Shown here: piece after piece, positions 53,399 through 61,163 of the stretch
How positions within the stretch are numbered: position 1 is the stretch's first letter
How the letters are laid out: the number at the start of each line of letters is the position of its first letter
From: Candidatus Roizmanbacteria bacterium UBA1450
GTDB taxonomy: Bacteria; Patescibacteriota; Microgenomatia; UBA1406; GWC2-37-13
Assembly: GCA_002329205.1 (NCBI GenBank)
Contig: DCTC01000001.1
Span: forward strand, 148,042-212,041
Direction of reading: 5' to 3'
Length of the DNA: 64,000 bases
The notes under the pieces: generated by a model
What the model saw: the letters and a program-made list of their open reading frames with translations, nothing else
Databases searched by the model: none
What the model was told of the DNA's origin: nothing
Program-made: the position numbers and the translations under genes

Positions 53399-54277
53399 AT
53401 GGATCAAAGCCCGTTCTATCGAATCAAATATCAGAACTCTCAGCTTCAAATCATCCCACAGTTCGGTTGCAATCCCCATATCCTTATTCTCAACGGTCAA
53501 CAAGTCCTTGACGGGAATGAAGATCTTGAAAAGGTAAAAGCAGATTATCTCTGTAAAGGAGATTTTCTTGCTCCTTTCCCAAATAGAATTTGTGATGGAT
53601 TGTATACATTTGAAGGTACGGATTACCAGCTGTTTCCCAATGAAAATGATCGAAATCATGCACTACACGGTTTCCTCATGAAGAAGTCTTTTAAATTAAT
53701 TGCAACCGAAGAGACAGAAGAGTATTCTGCATCAACATTTTCAACAACAATTGTGAAAGGTGAATTTCAGGGATATCCGTTTGACCTGGAAATCCAAATC
53801 ACCTTTCTATTGAAAGAAAAGGAACTGGAAATCCGGATGACCGGTACAAATATCGGGACTCAAAACGTACCGTACGGCGTCGGTTGGCATCCATATCTGC
53901 GGACAGACAAGAAGATTGATGAGTGTATGTTGAGAATACCTGCCAAAAGCGTATTGGAAACGAGTGTGGAGAAGGAACTGATCCCGACGGGCGATTATCT
54001 TCCCAACAGCTTCGGCTACGAACCGAAACAAATTGGAGATATGCAGTTCGATACCTGTTTTGTCGAATTAGTTGACCACAAAGTCCGCTTTGAGAACATT
54101 GAACTTTTTATGGATGACTCCATGAATTTTATTCAAAGTTATACGCCGGATGATCGCATGTCCATCGCAATCGAACCGATGAGCTGTGCACCCGATGCAT
54201 TCAATAACGGACTCGGATTGATCATCCTAAAACCATCCGAACAAGTGACGCATACATTCGGTATACGGATTGTCTAA
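53399..54277 (+). CDS. galM: Aldose 1-epimerase
   Basis: 292 aa. FPNRICDGLYTF, NHALHGFL (active-site His), GVGWHPYLRTD (second His with Asp) and IEPMSCAPDAFNNG with the catalytic Glu match the GalM fold. Interconverts alpha and beta anomers of galactose, glucose or related aldoses. Divergent from the galK pair, and followed at 60 nt by the hexokinase gene, so free hexoses are likely handled here. Start at 53399 set by the TACAAT spacing. Confidence 0.9.
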   Translation: MDQSPFYRIKYQNSQLQIIPQFGCNPHILILNGQQVLDGNEDLEKVKADYLCKGDFLAPFPNRICDGLYTFEGTDYQLFPNENDRNHALHGFLMKKSFKLIATEETEEYSASTFSTTIVKGEFQGYPFDLEIQITFLLKEKELEIRMTGTNIGTQNVPYGVGWHPYLRTDKKIDECMLRIPAKSVLETSVEKELIPTGDYLPNSFGYEPKQIGDMQFDTCFVELVDHKVRFENIELFMDDSMNFIQSYTPDDRMSIAIEPMSCAPDAFNNGLGLIILKPSEQVTHTFGIRIV

Positions 54278-54337
54278 ATAAGACATTTTACATTCCAGTA
54301 TAATATACGGAACGCACTATTAATTTTTCATATCAAT

Positions 54338-55411
54338 ATGAATAGAGACGAGCTTACACAAATAAAAAATAATTTTGTTGCCGAATTAGAAAAAGGAGCA
54401 CAAGGGATACAAGGTTCTCTCCCTTTTATAAAACATAATCTCTCAACCGCATCTCTTGTCGAACCGAACGGAATTTTTCAAACACTGGTAATCGGAGGAA
54501 GTTTTTACCAAAAGGCTAAAATGAAAAAGATAAACGGGAATATCCAGATTATCGAACATGATCAGGGTCCACAGCCTCCGTTCCTATCCAAACAGGATCT
54601 TATGACATTCGTCGAAAATCATATTGATCCGGAAGTCAGCATTGTTGCACTCAATTTTGCATATCCGATGACTCCGGTATCACGGGACGGGATACTTGAC
54701 GGAAGACTGCAATCAGGATCAAAAGAAAATACATTTGACGGACTGGTAGGGGAGAATGTCGGAGAAGCAATTGAGAAATACATGATGGAAAAGGAAAACA
54801 GAACAATCCGCGTATCAGCTGCAAACGATACAATCTGTCTTTTGCTTTCCGGTCTTATTCATCATGATTGGGACGGTATTGCGGCCGGGATCGTCGGTAC
54901 GGGATTGAACTTTGCCATATTTTTGGATCAGCATACGACTGTCAATCTTGAATCGGCAGCATTCAACAATTTCCCGCAGTCAGAAGCCGGAAAGCAGATT
55001 GATCAGGAATCTGCTGCACCCGGAGACGCCCTTTATGAAAAAGAGATTTCAGGTGCTTATCTCTACAAACATTTCAATTATGAAGCTCAAAAAAGAGGTC
55101 TTGAAATCCATGAAATCGAATCTACCAAAGAGCTTGAGGTTCTGATTCGTGATAAAAATCCGGAAATTGCCAAACTCGCACGTGAAATTCTTGATCATTC
55201 AGCTTCTTTGGTGGCAGCTCAAATTGCCGGAATCCTAGAATTTTCCAAACGTGATCTGGTGTTTATCATGCAGGGAAGTCTTTACTGGAAAGGACATAAC
55301 TACAAAGAAATCGTAGAACAGCTCGTCACCGAACTCTGTCCGGAATACAAAGCATCCTACGAAAATGTCCTGCACAGCGATCTTTTCGGCGCAGCCAAAC
55401 TGGTAGGGTGA
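54338..55411 (+). CDS. Eukaryotic-type hexokinase-like protein
   Basis: 357 aa. AANDTICLLLSGLI, AGIVGTGLNFAIF, VNLESAAFNNFPQSEAG (compare VNxEWGAF), PGDALYEKEISGAYLY (PGxxxxEKxISGxYL) and MQGSLYWKG follow the order of eukaryotic-type hexokinases, not ROK kinases. It is shorter than a typical 450-residue hexokinase. Likely role is to phosphorylate glucose or fructose released by the glycosidases. TATAAT at 54299-54304 leaves a leader of about 30 nt. Confidence 0.83.
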   Translation: MNRDELTQIKNNFVAELEKGAQGIQGSLPFIKHNLSTASLVEPNGIFQTLVIGGSFYQKAKMKKINGNIQIIEHDQGPQPPFLSKQDLMTFVENHIDPEVSIVALNFAYPMTPVSRDGILDGRLQSGSKENTFDGLVGENVGEAIEKYMMEKENRTIRVSAANDTICLLLSGLIHHDWDGIAAGIVGTGLNFAIFLDQHTTVNLESAAFNNFPQSEAGKQIDQESAAPGDALYEKEISGAYLYKHFNYEAQKRGLEIHEIESTKELEVLIRDKNPEIAKLAREILDHSASLVAAQIAGILEFSKRDLVFIMQGSLYWKGHNYKEIVEQLVTELCPEYKASYENVLHSDLFGAAKLVG

Positions 55412-55419
55412 CATAGGGA

Positions 55420-55447
55420 TTGAAAACTTTCTGACATGTGATACTAT
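55420..55447 (+). promoter_or_regulatory. Sigma70-type promoter of the GT4/glycosidase unit
   Basis: TTGAAA at 55420, a 16-nt spacer, then extended -10 TGA-TACTAT (55442-55447). It is followed by ATGCAAAGTTA, nearly the same as after the promoter at 48083 (ATGAAAGTTA). Confidence 0.6.
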
Positions 55448-55474
55448 ATGCAAAGTTAGAGATTCATCCCGAAA

Positions 55475-57055
55475 ATGGCTGAAAAAATATCTGCTCCTGC
55501 TGTAGTTAGAAAAAACAAACATATTCAGATTCAAACGGCTATACCACATGAGTCCGGACTGGTATTTCATCCCGATTTTTTTAGTTCGGTATCAGCTTCT
55601 TCAGTTTTCCCGGATGTAGCACTTCATGAGTTGAAAGCACAAGGTGTTCCCGTAATAGATCCTGATCGGAAATTAATAGATTTAAAAAAAATTACCACTG
55701 CAGGCGGTCTCACCGGAGGCGGAGGAAAAGCTGCAGGCTCAGAAGCAGAAGCCAATGCGAGATATGCTGAAGATGCTCTCAATAACGGATACGGGGAACA
55801 TAGGGCAATCTCTGTCATTCTAAATACTCCTCAGCCGCTGCCGGAACCATTATGGTCGGCCTTTAATTTCAGACAAAAACCTTCATATGATTTGCATACC
55901 TACCCAATACCCCGTGATGCAAGCGGAGAGCCTCTGACATACAAAGATCTGTATCTTGCATACGAAAACGATGAAGAATGGCAGAAAGAACAGCTACAAT
56001 TGTTAAGACGCGCAGGAAAAGCAATAGTACTCACGCACTTCTGGCATGGAAGGCTGATGCAGGAGATCACTCAGGAAGCTCGAAATGAAGGTCTGGACGT
56101 GATGACCTTGGCACGAAACCACTCCATAGATTTGGTCACCGTAGAGAAACAGGATCCGGAATATTTTACGGATAATTATCTTGATCCGGACAACCGGGAA
56201 CTGACTACATTCCGTATGCAGAAAGAAAAGGAGAACGCCGTTCTTGCCGATTTCAATGTCTTTACCACCGAAGAAGAAGCCCGTGCTGCTGCAGATGCGC
56301 ACGACGGAATCGACGGCTTTACGAAAGAATCATTTTTAGACAAAGCAATCGTTCTGCCTATTGTCGTCGAGACCGATAAATATCATCCTGAACCGGAATA
56401 TAAAAAACATATCCGTGAACAGGCATTTGAAAGACACCTCAAACCGTTGGGAGCACTACCCGAAGATGAGTATTGGGGGTGTTTTGTACGACGAGACTGG
56501 AAAGAAAAAGGGTTGGATATTCTTCTTGAAGGATATGTAGAATGGATGATTGCCAAAGGCCAGCAAGGTGCTGATCGACTCCCGAACCTTGTTATTGCGG
56601 GCGGCCTCAATTCCAAGCCGGGAAACTCAACTATGGAACGGTGGGCGGATGACCTGATTGCGTCATTGCCACAATGGCTCAGACGAAAAATTTTCAATAT
56701 TAAATATGCTATTCCCAATGAAGAAGCGTATGCCCTCAAATCGGTCGCGATTTACGGTTCACCTGAAGAGACACTCGGAATCGCACAGATCGAAGACCGA
56801 GCAGGCGGCGTACCAGTTATCTTGAATCAAAATGCAATGGGACACAGAATTCATCCTCAGGACGGAACCGTATTTTTTGATCACCATTCACCGGGCTCCC
56901 TGCATCAGGCGTTCGAACAGATGCTTGATTCCAATATCAGGCGTGCAGTCGCCAATGCCGGAATAGATATGTCGCAACAGTTCTCACCACAGGCAGTTAC
57001 TTACTCTCTTTTTTCTCAATTAAGAGAGAAAAATAGTGATTTCTTTTCGCAATAA
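55475..57055 (+). CDS. Divergent GT4-type glycosyltransferase
   Basis: 526 aa. TTAGGLTGGGGKAAGS in the N-terminal part, VLTHFWHGRLM, LPIVVETDKYHPEP, GCFVRRDWKEKGLDILLEG and the donor-side AIYGSPEETLGIAQIEDRAGGVPVI (E-x7-E type) point to a GT-B family 4 transferase of the sucrose-synthesis group, more diverged than the one at 49130. Substrates unknown. Followed by glycosidase copy B at 64 nt. The start ATG lies 27 nt after the -10 box. Confidence 0.75.
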   Translation: MAEKISAPAVVRKNKHIQIQTAIPHESGLVFHPDFFSSVSASSVFPDVALHELKAQGVPVIDPDRKLIDLKKITTAGGLTGGGGKAAGSEAEANARYAEDALNNGYGEHRAISVILNTPQPLPEPLWSAFNFRQKPSYDLHTYPIPRDASGEPLTYKDLYLAYENDEEWQKEQLQLLRRAGKAIVLTHFWHGRLMQEITQEARNEGLDVMTLARNHSIDLVTVEKQDPEYFTDNYLDPDNRELTTFRMQKEKENAVLADFNVFTTEEEARAAADAHDGIDGFTKESFLDKAIVLPIVVETDKYHPEPEYKKHIREQAFERHLKPLGALPEDEYWGCFVRRDWKEKGLDILLEGYVEWMIAKGQQGADRLPNLVIAGGLNSKPGNSTMERWADDLIASLPQWLRRKIFNIKYAIPNEEAYALKSVAIYGSPEETLGIAQIEDRAGGVPVILNQNAMGHRIHPQDGTVFFDHHSPGSLHQAFEQMLDSNIRRAVANAGIDMSQQFSPQAVTYSLFSQLREKNSDFFSQ

Positions 57056-57075
57056 TATATACCGATGATCATGTT

Positions 57076-57092
57076 TTATGATATGATCATAA
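57076..57092. promoter_or_regulatory. Operator-like inverted repeat before glycosidase B
   Basis: TTATGAT-atg-ATCATAA: perfect 7-bp arms around a 3-bp spacer, 28 nt before the ATG at 57120. Could bind a dimeric repressor or act as a structural site; no regulator gene is recognised in the window. Confidence 0.45.
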
Positions 57093-57119
57093 CTATATAT
57101 CATTTCATCTTTCTCACCT

Positions 57120-58325
57120 ATGAGCGACATCACCCAAAAAGGTTATGATCTGGCAGTTGAGTACCTCCTTCAAAATCAAACAGAATACGGAATGGCAGCC
57201 GCCAAACCTACAGGAGACATGGAAAAAGGTACCTATGCATCTTTGTTCCCGCGGGATATCGGCGTTTCGACGCTCGGGATGCTAGCGTCTGATAATGACG
57301 ATTTGATAGCTTTAGCCAAAAAATCCCTCGAGAATCTGCTCCCTGCCCAATCTGAACGAGGACAGTTTCCTCAGAATTTTGTACCTGATAAAAATGAAAT
57401 CCATTGGTGGATGCCGGGAACCATTGATGGAACGCTCTGGTGGAGTATTGCTTTTCTTGAGTATGTGAAAAAAACAAATGATCAGGAGTTTTACACCAAA
57501 TACAAAGAAAGACTGGAACGGGCTTTCAACTGGCTGATCTTTCAGGATACCAACAACGATAAATTGCTGGAGCAGGGAGAATGTGCAGGCTGGGATGACG
57601 AGATGCCCCGGCAGGGAACTGTCTTGTATACGAACGCACTCTGGTACTGGCTGGTCAAGCTGCGTATCGAAGTCGAGAAACGAACGGATTACGAGCAGCT
57701 GAGAGAACGTATAAACGACGGAGTCAATTCCATGCTCTGGGTACACAAAATCGATGACCGCGGCCGTGACTATATACCGGACAATCCGTACACCCGCTCT
57801 GTTGTGTACGCTGGAACTATGATCGAATGGGTGAACTCACAGGTGGTGTTTCTCCCATATTATCTCGGATATTCCTCCCATCGGTCTTTTGAGATGCGAT
57901 GCGAAACATACGGCAACATTTTAGCTTGTCTTACCGGTCTTGCCGATGAAAAAAAAGCCGAACAAATTACCGATTTTATCCTTAGATCAGGCGTTCATCT
58001 ACCGTACCCTGTCAAAGTTATGTACCCGCCGATCTATCCCGGTGAGCCTGACTGGAGAGCCTACATGGCAAAGGGCCGTCAGAACTATCCGTGGCAATAT
58101 CACAATGCCGGTATCTGGCCGTATGTCGGAGGATTCTGGGTCACCTGGCTTGCGCAGTACAACAAACAAACGGCACAAGAACAACTTGAAAAGCTGGCAG
58201 AAGCCAATAAAATCAATGACTGGGAATTCAACGAATACCTGCACGGTCAGCTCGGAACGCCACTCGGCGTACCGCGCCAGTCCTGGAATATGGCTATGTA
58301 CATCAAGGCGTATAAAAGTTTTTGA
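57120..58325 (+). CDS. (alpha/alpha)6-barrel glycosidase, GH100/debranching-enzyme type (copy B)
   Basis: 401 aa, close paralogue of the protein at 50371: shared stretches include YMAKGRQNYPWQYHN, LAEANKINDWEFNEYLHGQ and FEMRC.TYGN. The same catalytic positions are kept: GTIDGTLWWSIAFLEY and NEYLHGQLGTPLGVP. Divergence in between suggests different substrate preference, not recent duplication. No signal peptide. Sits between the divergent GT4 gene and the structured element upstream of nagB. Confidence 0.78.
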   Translation: MSDITQKGYDLAVEYLLQNQTEYGMAAAKPTGDMEKGTYASLFPRDIGVSTLGMLASDNDDLIALAKKSLENLLPAQSERGQFPQNFVPDKNEIHWWMPGTIDGTLWWSIAFLEYVKKTNDQEFYTKYKERLERAFNWLIFQDTNNDKLLEQGECAGWDDEMPRQGTVLYTNALWYWLVKLRIEVEKRTDYEQLRERINDGVNSMLWVHKIDDRGRDYIPDNPYTRSVVYAGTMIEWVNSQVVFLPYYLGYSSHRSFEMRCETYGNILACLTGLADEKKAEQITDFILRSGVHLPYPVKVMYPPIYPGEPDWRAYMAKGRQNYPWQYHNAGIWPYVGGFWVTWLAQYNKQTAQEQLEKLAEANKINDWEFNEYLHGQLGTPLGVPRQSWNMAMYIKAYKSF

Positions 58326-58337
58326 GATAAATAATAA

Positions 58338-58439
58338 CTCATGAGGGTGAGCGAAATAATAAAAATTTTCGAGAGAGTTGTGTCTGAGCACAGTGACACG
58401 AATGCGAGTTAACTCTCACGTAAAATTTTTTGTTATGAG
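58338..58439. repeat. 102-bp imperfect inverted repeat upstream of nagB
   Basis: CTCAT and ATGAG bound the element. The left arm 58358-58379 (AATAAAAATTTT, then GAGAGTT) pairs with the right arm around 58411-58434 (AACTCTC, then AAAATTTTTTGTT), and an inner hairpin GTGTC/GACAC (58380-58399) sits at the apex. It is not a simple terminator. The element lies between the glycosidase stop (58325) and the nagB start (58463); the rest of this 137-bp gap is featureless. Confidence 0.55.
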
Positions 58440-58462
58440 CAAACCGAATAAAAACCTGAAAT

Positions 58463-59206
58463 ATGAACATCAAGCACTTCACAAACCATGACGAATCATC
58501 AGCACACGTCGCACAATATATCTTTGACCGGATACAAACCAAAATAGGGGAGAGCGGTACATTCGTACTCGGTCTCGCAACCGGAGCCAGCCCGAAACTT
58601 ATGTATCAGAACCTCGTCCGGCTTCTCGGAGAATCCGAACTAGATTTGTCAGGACTTCATACATTCAACCTGGACGAATATTATCCCATCAGACAATCCC
58701 ATCCGAACAGTTATTTCCAGGAAATGTACCGATCATTCTGGAAACCGCTGAATGAGCTCAATCCGACATTCGAAATCCCGAATGGGCATATCCTGAACGG
58801 TGAGAACCCGAAACCGGAATTTGAATGCAGAATATATGAAAAAATGATAGAAAAAGCAGGAGGTATCGATTTCCAGGTTCTGGGACTGGGCGTAAACGGC
58901 CATATTGGATTCAATGAACCGGGTTCGTCAGGTACAAGCCGCACCCGTATGATTGACCTGACTCCGGAGACCCGTGAAGCAAATAAGATATATTTTGGGA
59001 ATGACCTTGAAAAGGTACCAACCAATGGGCTCACGATGGGTATCGGAACAATTCTGGAATCAAAAGAAATTGTAATGATCGTAACCGGGGAAAAGAAACG
59101 TGATCTTTTTCAAAAGCTGGAACAACGAGATACTCCGACAGAAGAAATCCCGGCTAGCTTTTTGCTGAATCATCCCAATACCACATTCTACAGTGATCTA
59201 GAATAA
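58463..59206 (+). CDS. nagB: Glucosamine-6-phosphate deaminase
   Basis: 247 aa. LGLATGASPKLMYQNL, TFNLDEYYPI (proton acceptor Asp) and LGLGVNGHIGFNEPGS (His of the active site) are diagnostic for NagB. Converts glucosamine-6-phosphate to fructose-6-phosphate and ammonia. It could supply fructose-6-phosphate to the neighbouring pathway or recycle amino sugars. No nagA was seen. Next gene 30 nt downstream is a flippase. Confidence 0.93.
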   Translation: MNIKHFTNHDESSAHVAQYIFDRIQTKIGESGTFVLGLATGASPKLMYQNLVRLLGESELDLSGLHTFNLDEYYPIRQSHPNSYFQEMYRSFWKPLNELNPTFEIPNGHILNGENPKPEFECRIYEKMIEKAGGIDFQVLGLGVNGHIGFNEPGSSGTSRTRMIDLTPETREANKIYFGNDLEKVPTNGLTMGIGTILESKEIVMIVTGEKKRDLFQKLEQRDTPTEEIPASFLLNHPNTTFYSDLE

Positions 59207-59224
59207 TCGAGGCTGTTCTCGTGA

Positions 59225-59230
59225 TACAAT
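59225..59230 (+). promoter_or_regulatory. Extended -10 box of the flippase gene
   Basis: TGA-TACAAT with 6 nt to the ATG at 59237. Confidence 0.5.
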
Positions 59231-59236
59231 AAATAA

Positions 59237-60550
59237 ATGATAAAAAAGGCCCAAGACTTTCTACATGATCCGACGAGTATTCATGTACTCATAAATACCT
59301 TGGGCAATTATCTCAACGTTGCGTTTACGGCATTCTTCGCACTTATTTTAGTACGTATTCTGTCCCCGTCGCAGTACGGCGTACTGAGTGTCCTTCTGGG
59401 AATCGCATATGTTTTAGCCAATGTCCTTGAGTTCGGGACAACTGCTACAATTTATTCGACAGTCCCTGCGCTGTATGGGAAAAATAACAAACAAATGTAT
59501 AGCTTCATAAAAAGCACCTTCTTCTTCCAATCCATTTTTGCCGTGACAGTAATAACGATTCTTTTTCTCACGTTTCCGTGGCTTGACAGGGTATTTTTCA
59601 AAACGGGTGCTCCGTTGTGGGAGTTGTATTTGACAGCCATTTCGGTGCTTCTTTTCATCTGGCAAAATTTCCTGACCAATATCCTGTTTGCTGCAAAACG
59701 ATTTTTGCGCGCAAATTTGTATATAAACGCTGCAAATGTTGTTAAAACTGTATTTGTTCTGGCGGCTGCGTATTTCGGAAGTATCAATGTCGGGATCGTT
59801 ATTTTTGCTTTTGGAGTACTCGGGCCGGCTACATTCTTCTTGCTTATGCTGTGGCGGAATATGCCACTTATGACGGATATGAAACAGGCTTCTATCCGCA
59901 AAGAAGAGGTGAAATTCAGCTATACGATGACCTATTTTGTCGCATCACAGTTCTATAATCTGGGCCTACGCATGGATTTGTTCCTCCTTTCTTTCTTCGG
60001 ACTGCGGGAACAGGTCGGATACTACGGTCTGGCACAAAAAATCATTCTCACCATTATTGCCTCCATAATCAGTATTTCACAAGTTCTTTCACCCCGTTTC
60101 GCAACAATTTCAAACAAGACCGAAGCACGGAAACAAATAAAAACCGGGCTCATCTACATGATGATCCCGACTGCGATATTCATTGCGTTATACTTTACAC
60201 CGGAGGTTATTTTCCGATGGGTATTTACCGATCAATTTAAAGAAACGGCTGCAATCACGCATATTCTGGCAATTCCGTTTATTCTGAATGCACTCGGAAC
60301 GATCCCGAACCTCTTTTTATTGTACACAGTCAAAAAACCGGGATATATTCTGCTTTCCAATGTAATATTTTTCCTGATTATAACGATCGGGTCCTATCTA
60401 CTTATTCCTCAAAAAGGGATGTATGGACCGCCATATGCGATATTTACGGCATTTATTGCAGCAGTCGGTATCCAGGCTGCCGTGGTGTGGAAGGAAATTT
60501 ATTCTTCGGGGAAAAATGAAGGATCAAGCAAACTCGGAATAGCTGACTGA
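59237..60550 (+). CDS. Wzx-like polysaccharide flippase
   Basis: 437 aa with about 12 hydrophobic segments. LINTLGNYLNVAFTAFFALILVRILSPSQYGVLSVLLG at the N-terminus is the MOP/Wzx pattern of polysaccharide exporters. It closes the metabolic island and suggests that it also feeds a membrane or surface glycan. The last 52 bp overlap the convergent 211-aa gene. Confidence 0.85.
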   Translation: MIKKAQDFLHDPTSIHVLINTLGNYLNVAFTAFFALILVRILSPSQYGVLSVLLGIAYVLANVLEFGTTATIYSTVPALYGKNNKQMYSFIKSTFFFQSIFAVTVITILFLTFPWLDRVFFKTGAPLWELYLTAISVLLFIWQNFLTNILFAAKRFLRANLYINAANVVKTVFVLAAAYFGSINVGIVIFAFGVLGPATFFLLMLWRNMPLMTDMKQASIRKEEVKFSYTMTYFVASQFYNLGLRMDLFLLSFFGLREQVGYYGLAQKIILTIIASIISISQVLSPRFATISNKTEARKQIKTGLIYMMIPTAIFIALYFTPEVIFRWVFTDQFKETAAITHILAIPFILNALGTIPNLFLLYTVKKPGYILLSNVIFFLIITIGSYLLIPQKGMYGPPYAIFTAFIAAVGIQAAVVWKEIYSSGKNEGSSKLGIAD

Positions 60551-61134
60551 TCTCGTACACCCACACACATACGCAGAAATTCGATCCGTGACTGAAGCGT
60601 CGCAGAAAGCTGAACAAATCCATCCAGAAATTTTTTGGTATCGGACTCAATATTGGGATGCGGATGACTTGAAAGAATATGCGGCCGCTGTCCTTGTATC
60701 TGCGGAGGAAGCATCTCAAAAAGAAGCCAGTCATGAGGCCGGCACATAGCATCTTCCTGATATTGATACTTTTCTGCATACCAGCAGGCAATTCTTTTGA
60801 CACCACCGTCCCATGGCTTAGCCACATCGATTCCGGAAATATACTGCAATCTGTCTCGCTCTGCCGGTTTAACCACCTGCAGCCGTGAGAAAAAAGGATC
60901 GATATAATAAAACGCCCTCGTTCCTCGCGAGAGGCCGTTGGGTATTTCCAGTTTTACGGGTGATTCGAAGTACGGTGAAGAATTCTGTTTGAAACGTACA
61001 TGCGGTATTTGCTGTGCCGCAACTTCATCAAGAATATCAAATTGAGAACCAACCTGTCCGGCAAAAACAGAATATTGATCAACAAGCTCCGGGACAGCTC
61101 GGCTTTCTATAGAATAGGCGCTGAATGTGGACAT
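60499..61134 (-). CDS. Unrecognised 211-aa protein
   Basis: Soluble; FFSRLQVVKPAERDRLQYISG, and CWYAEKYQYQEDAMCRPHDWLLFEMLPPQ. Not recognised. ATG at 61134 lies 5 nt after TATAAT (61140-61145), the same spacing used by known genes here, so it is likely expressed. It ends inside the flippase gene (52-bp convergent overlap). Confidence 0.62.
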   Translation of the reverse strand: MSTFSAYSIESRAVPELVDQYSVFAGQVGSQFDILDEVAAQQIPHVRFKQNSSPYFESPVKLEIPNGLSRGTRAFYYIDPFFSRLQVVKPAERDRLQYISGIDVAKPWDGGVKRIACWYAEKYQYQEDAMCRPHDWLLFEMLPPQIQGQRPHILSSHPHPNIESDTKKFLDGFVQLSATLQSRIEFLRMCVGVRDQSAIPSLLDPSFFPEE

Positions 61135-61139
61135 ACGAA

Positions 61140-61145
61140 ATTATA
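61140..61145 (-). promoter_or_regulatory. -10 box of the 211-aa gene
   Basis: TATAAT on the minus strand, 5 nt before the ATG at 61134. Confidence 0.55.
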
Positions 61146-61163
61146 TCCCATAATATACAGAAG

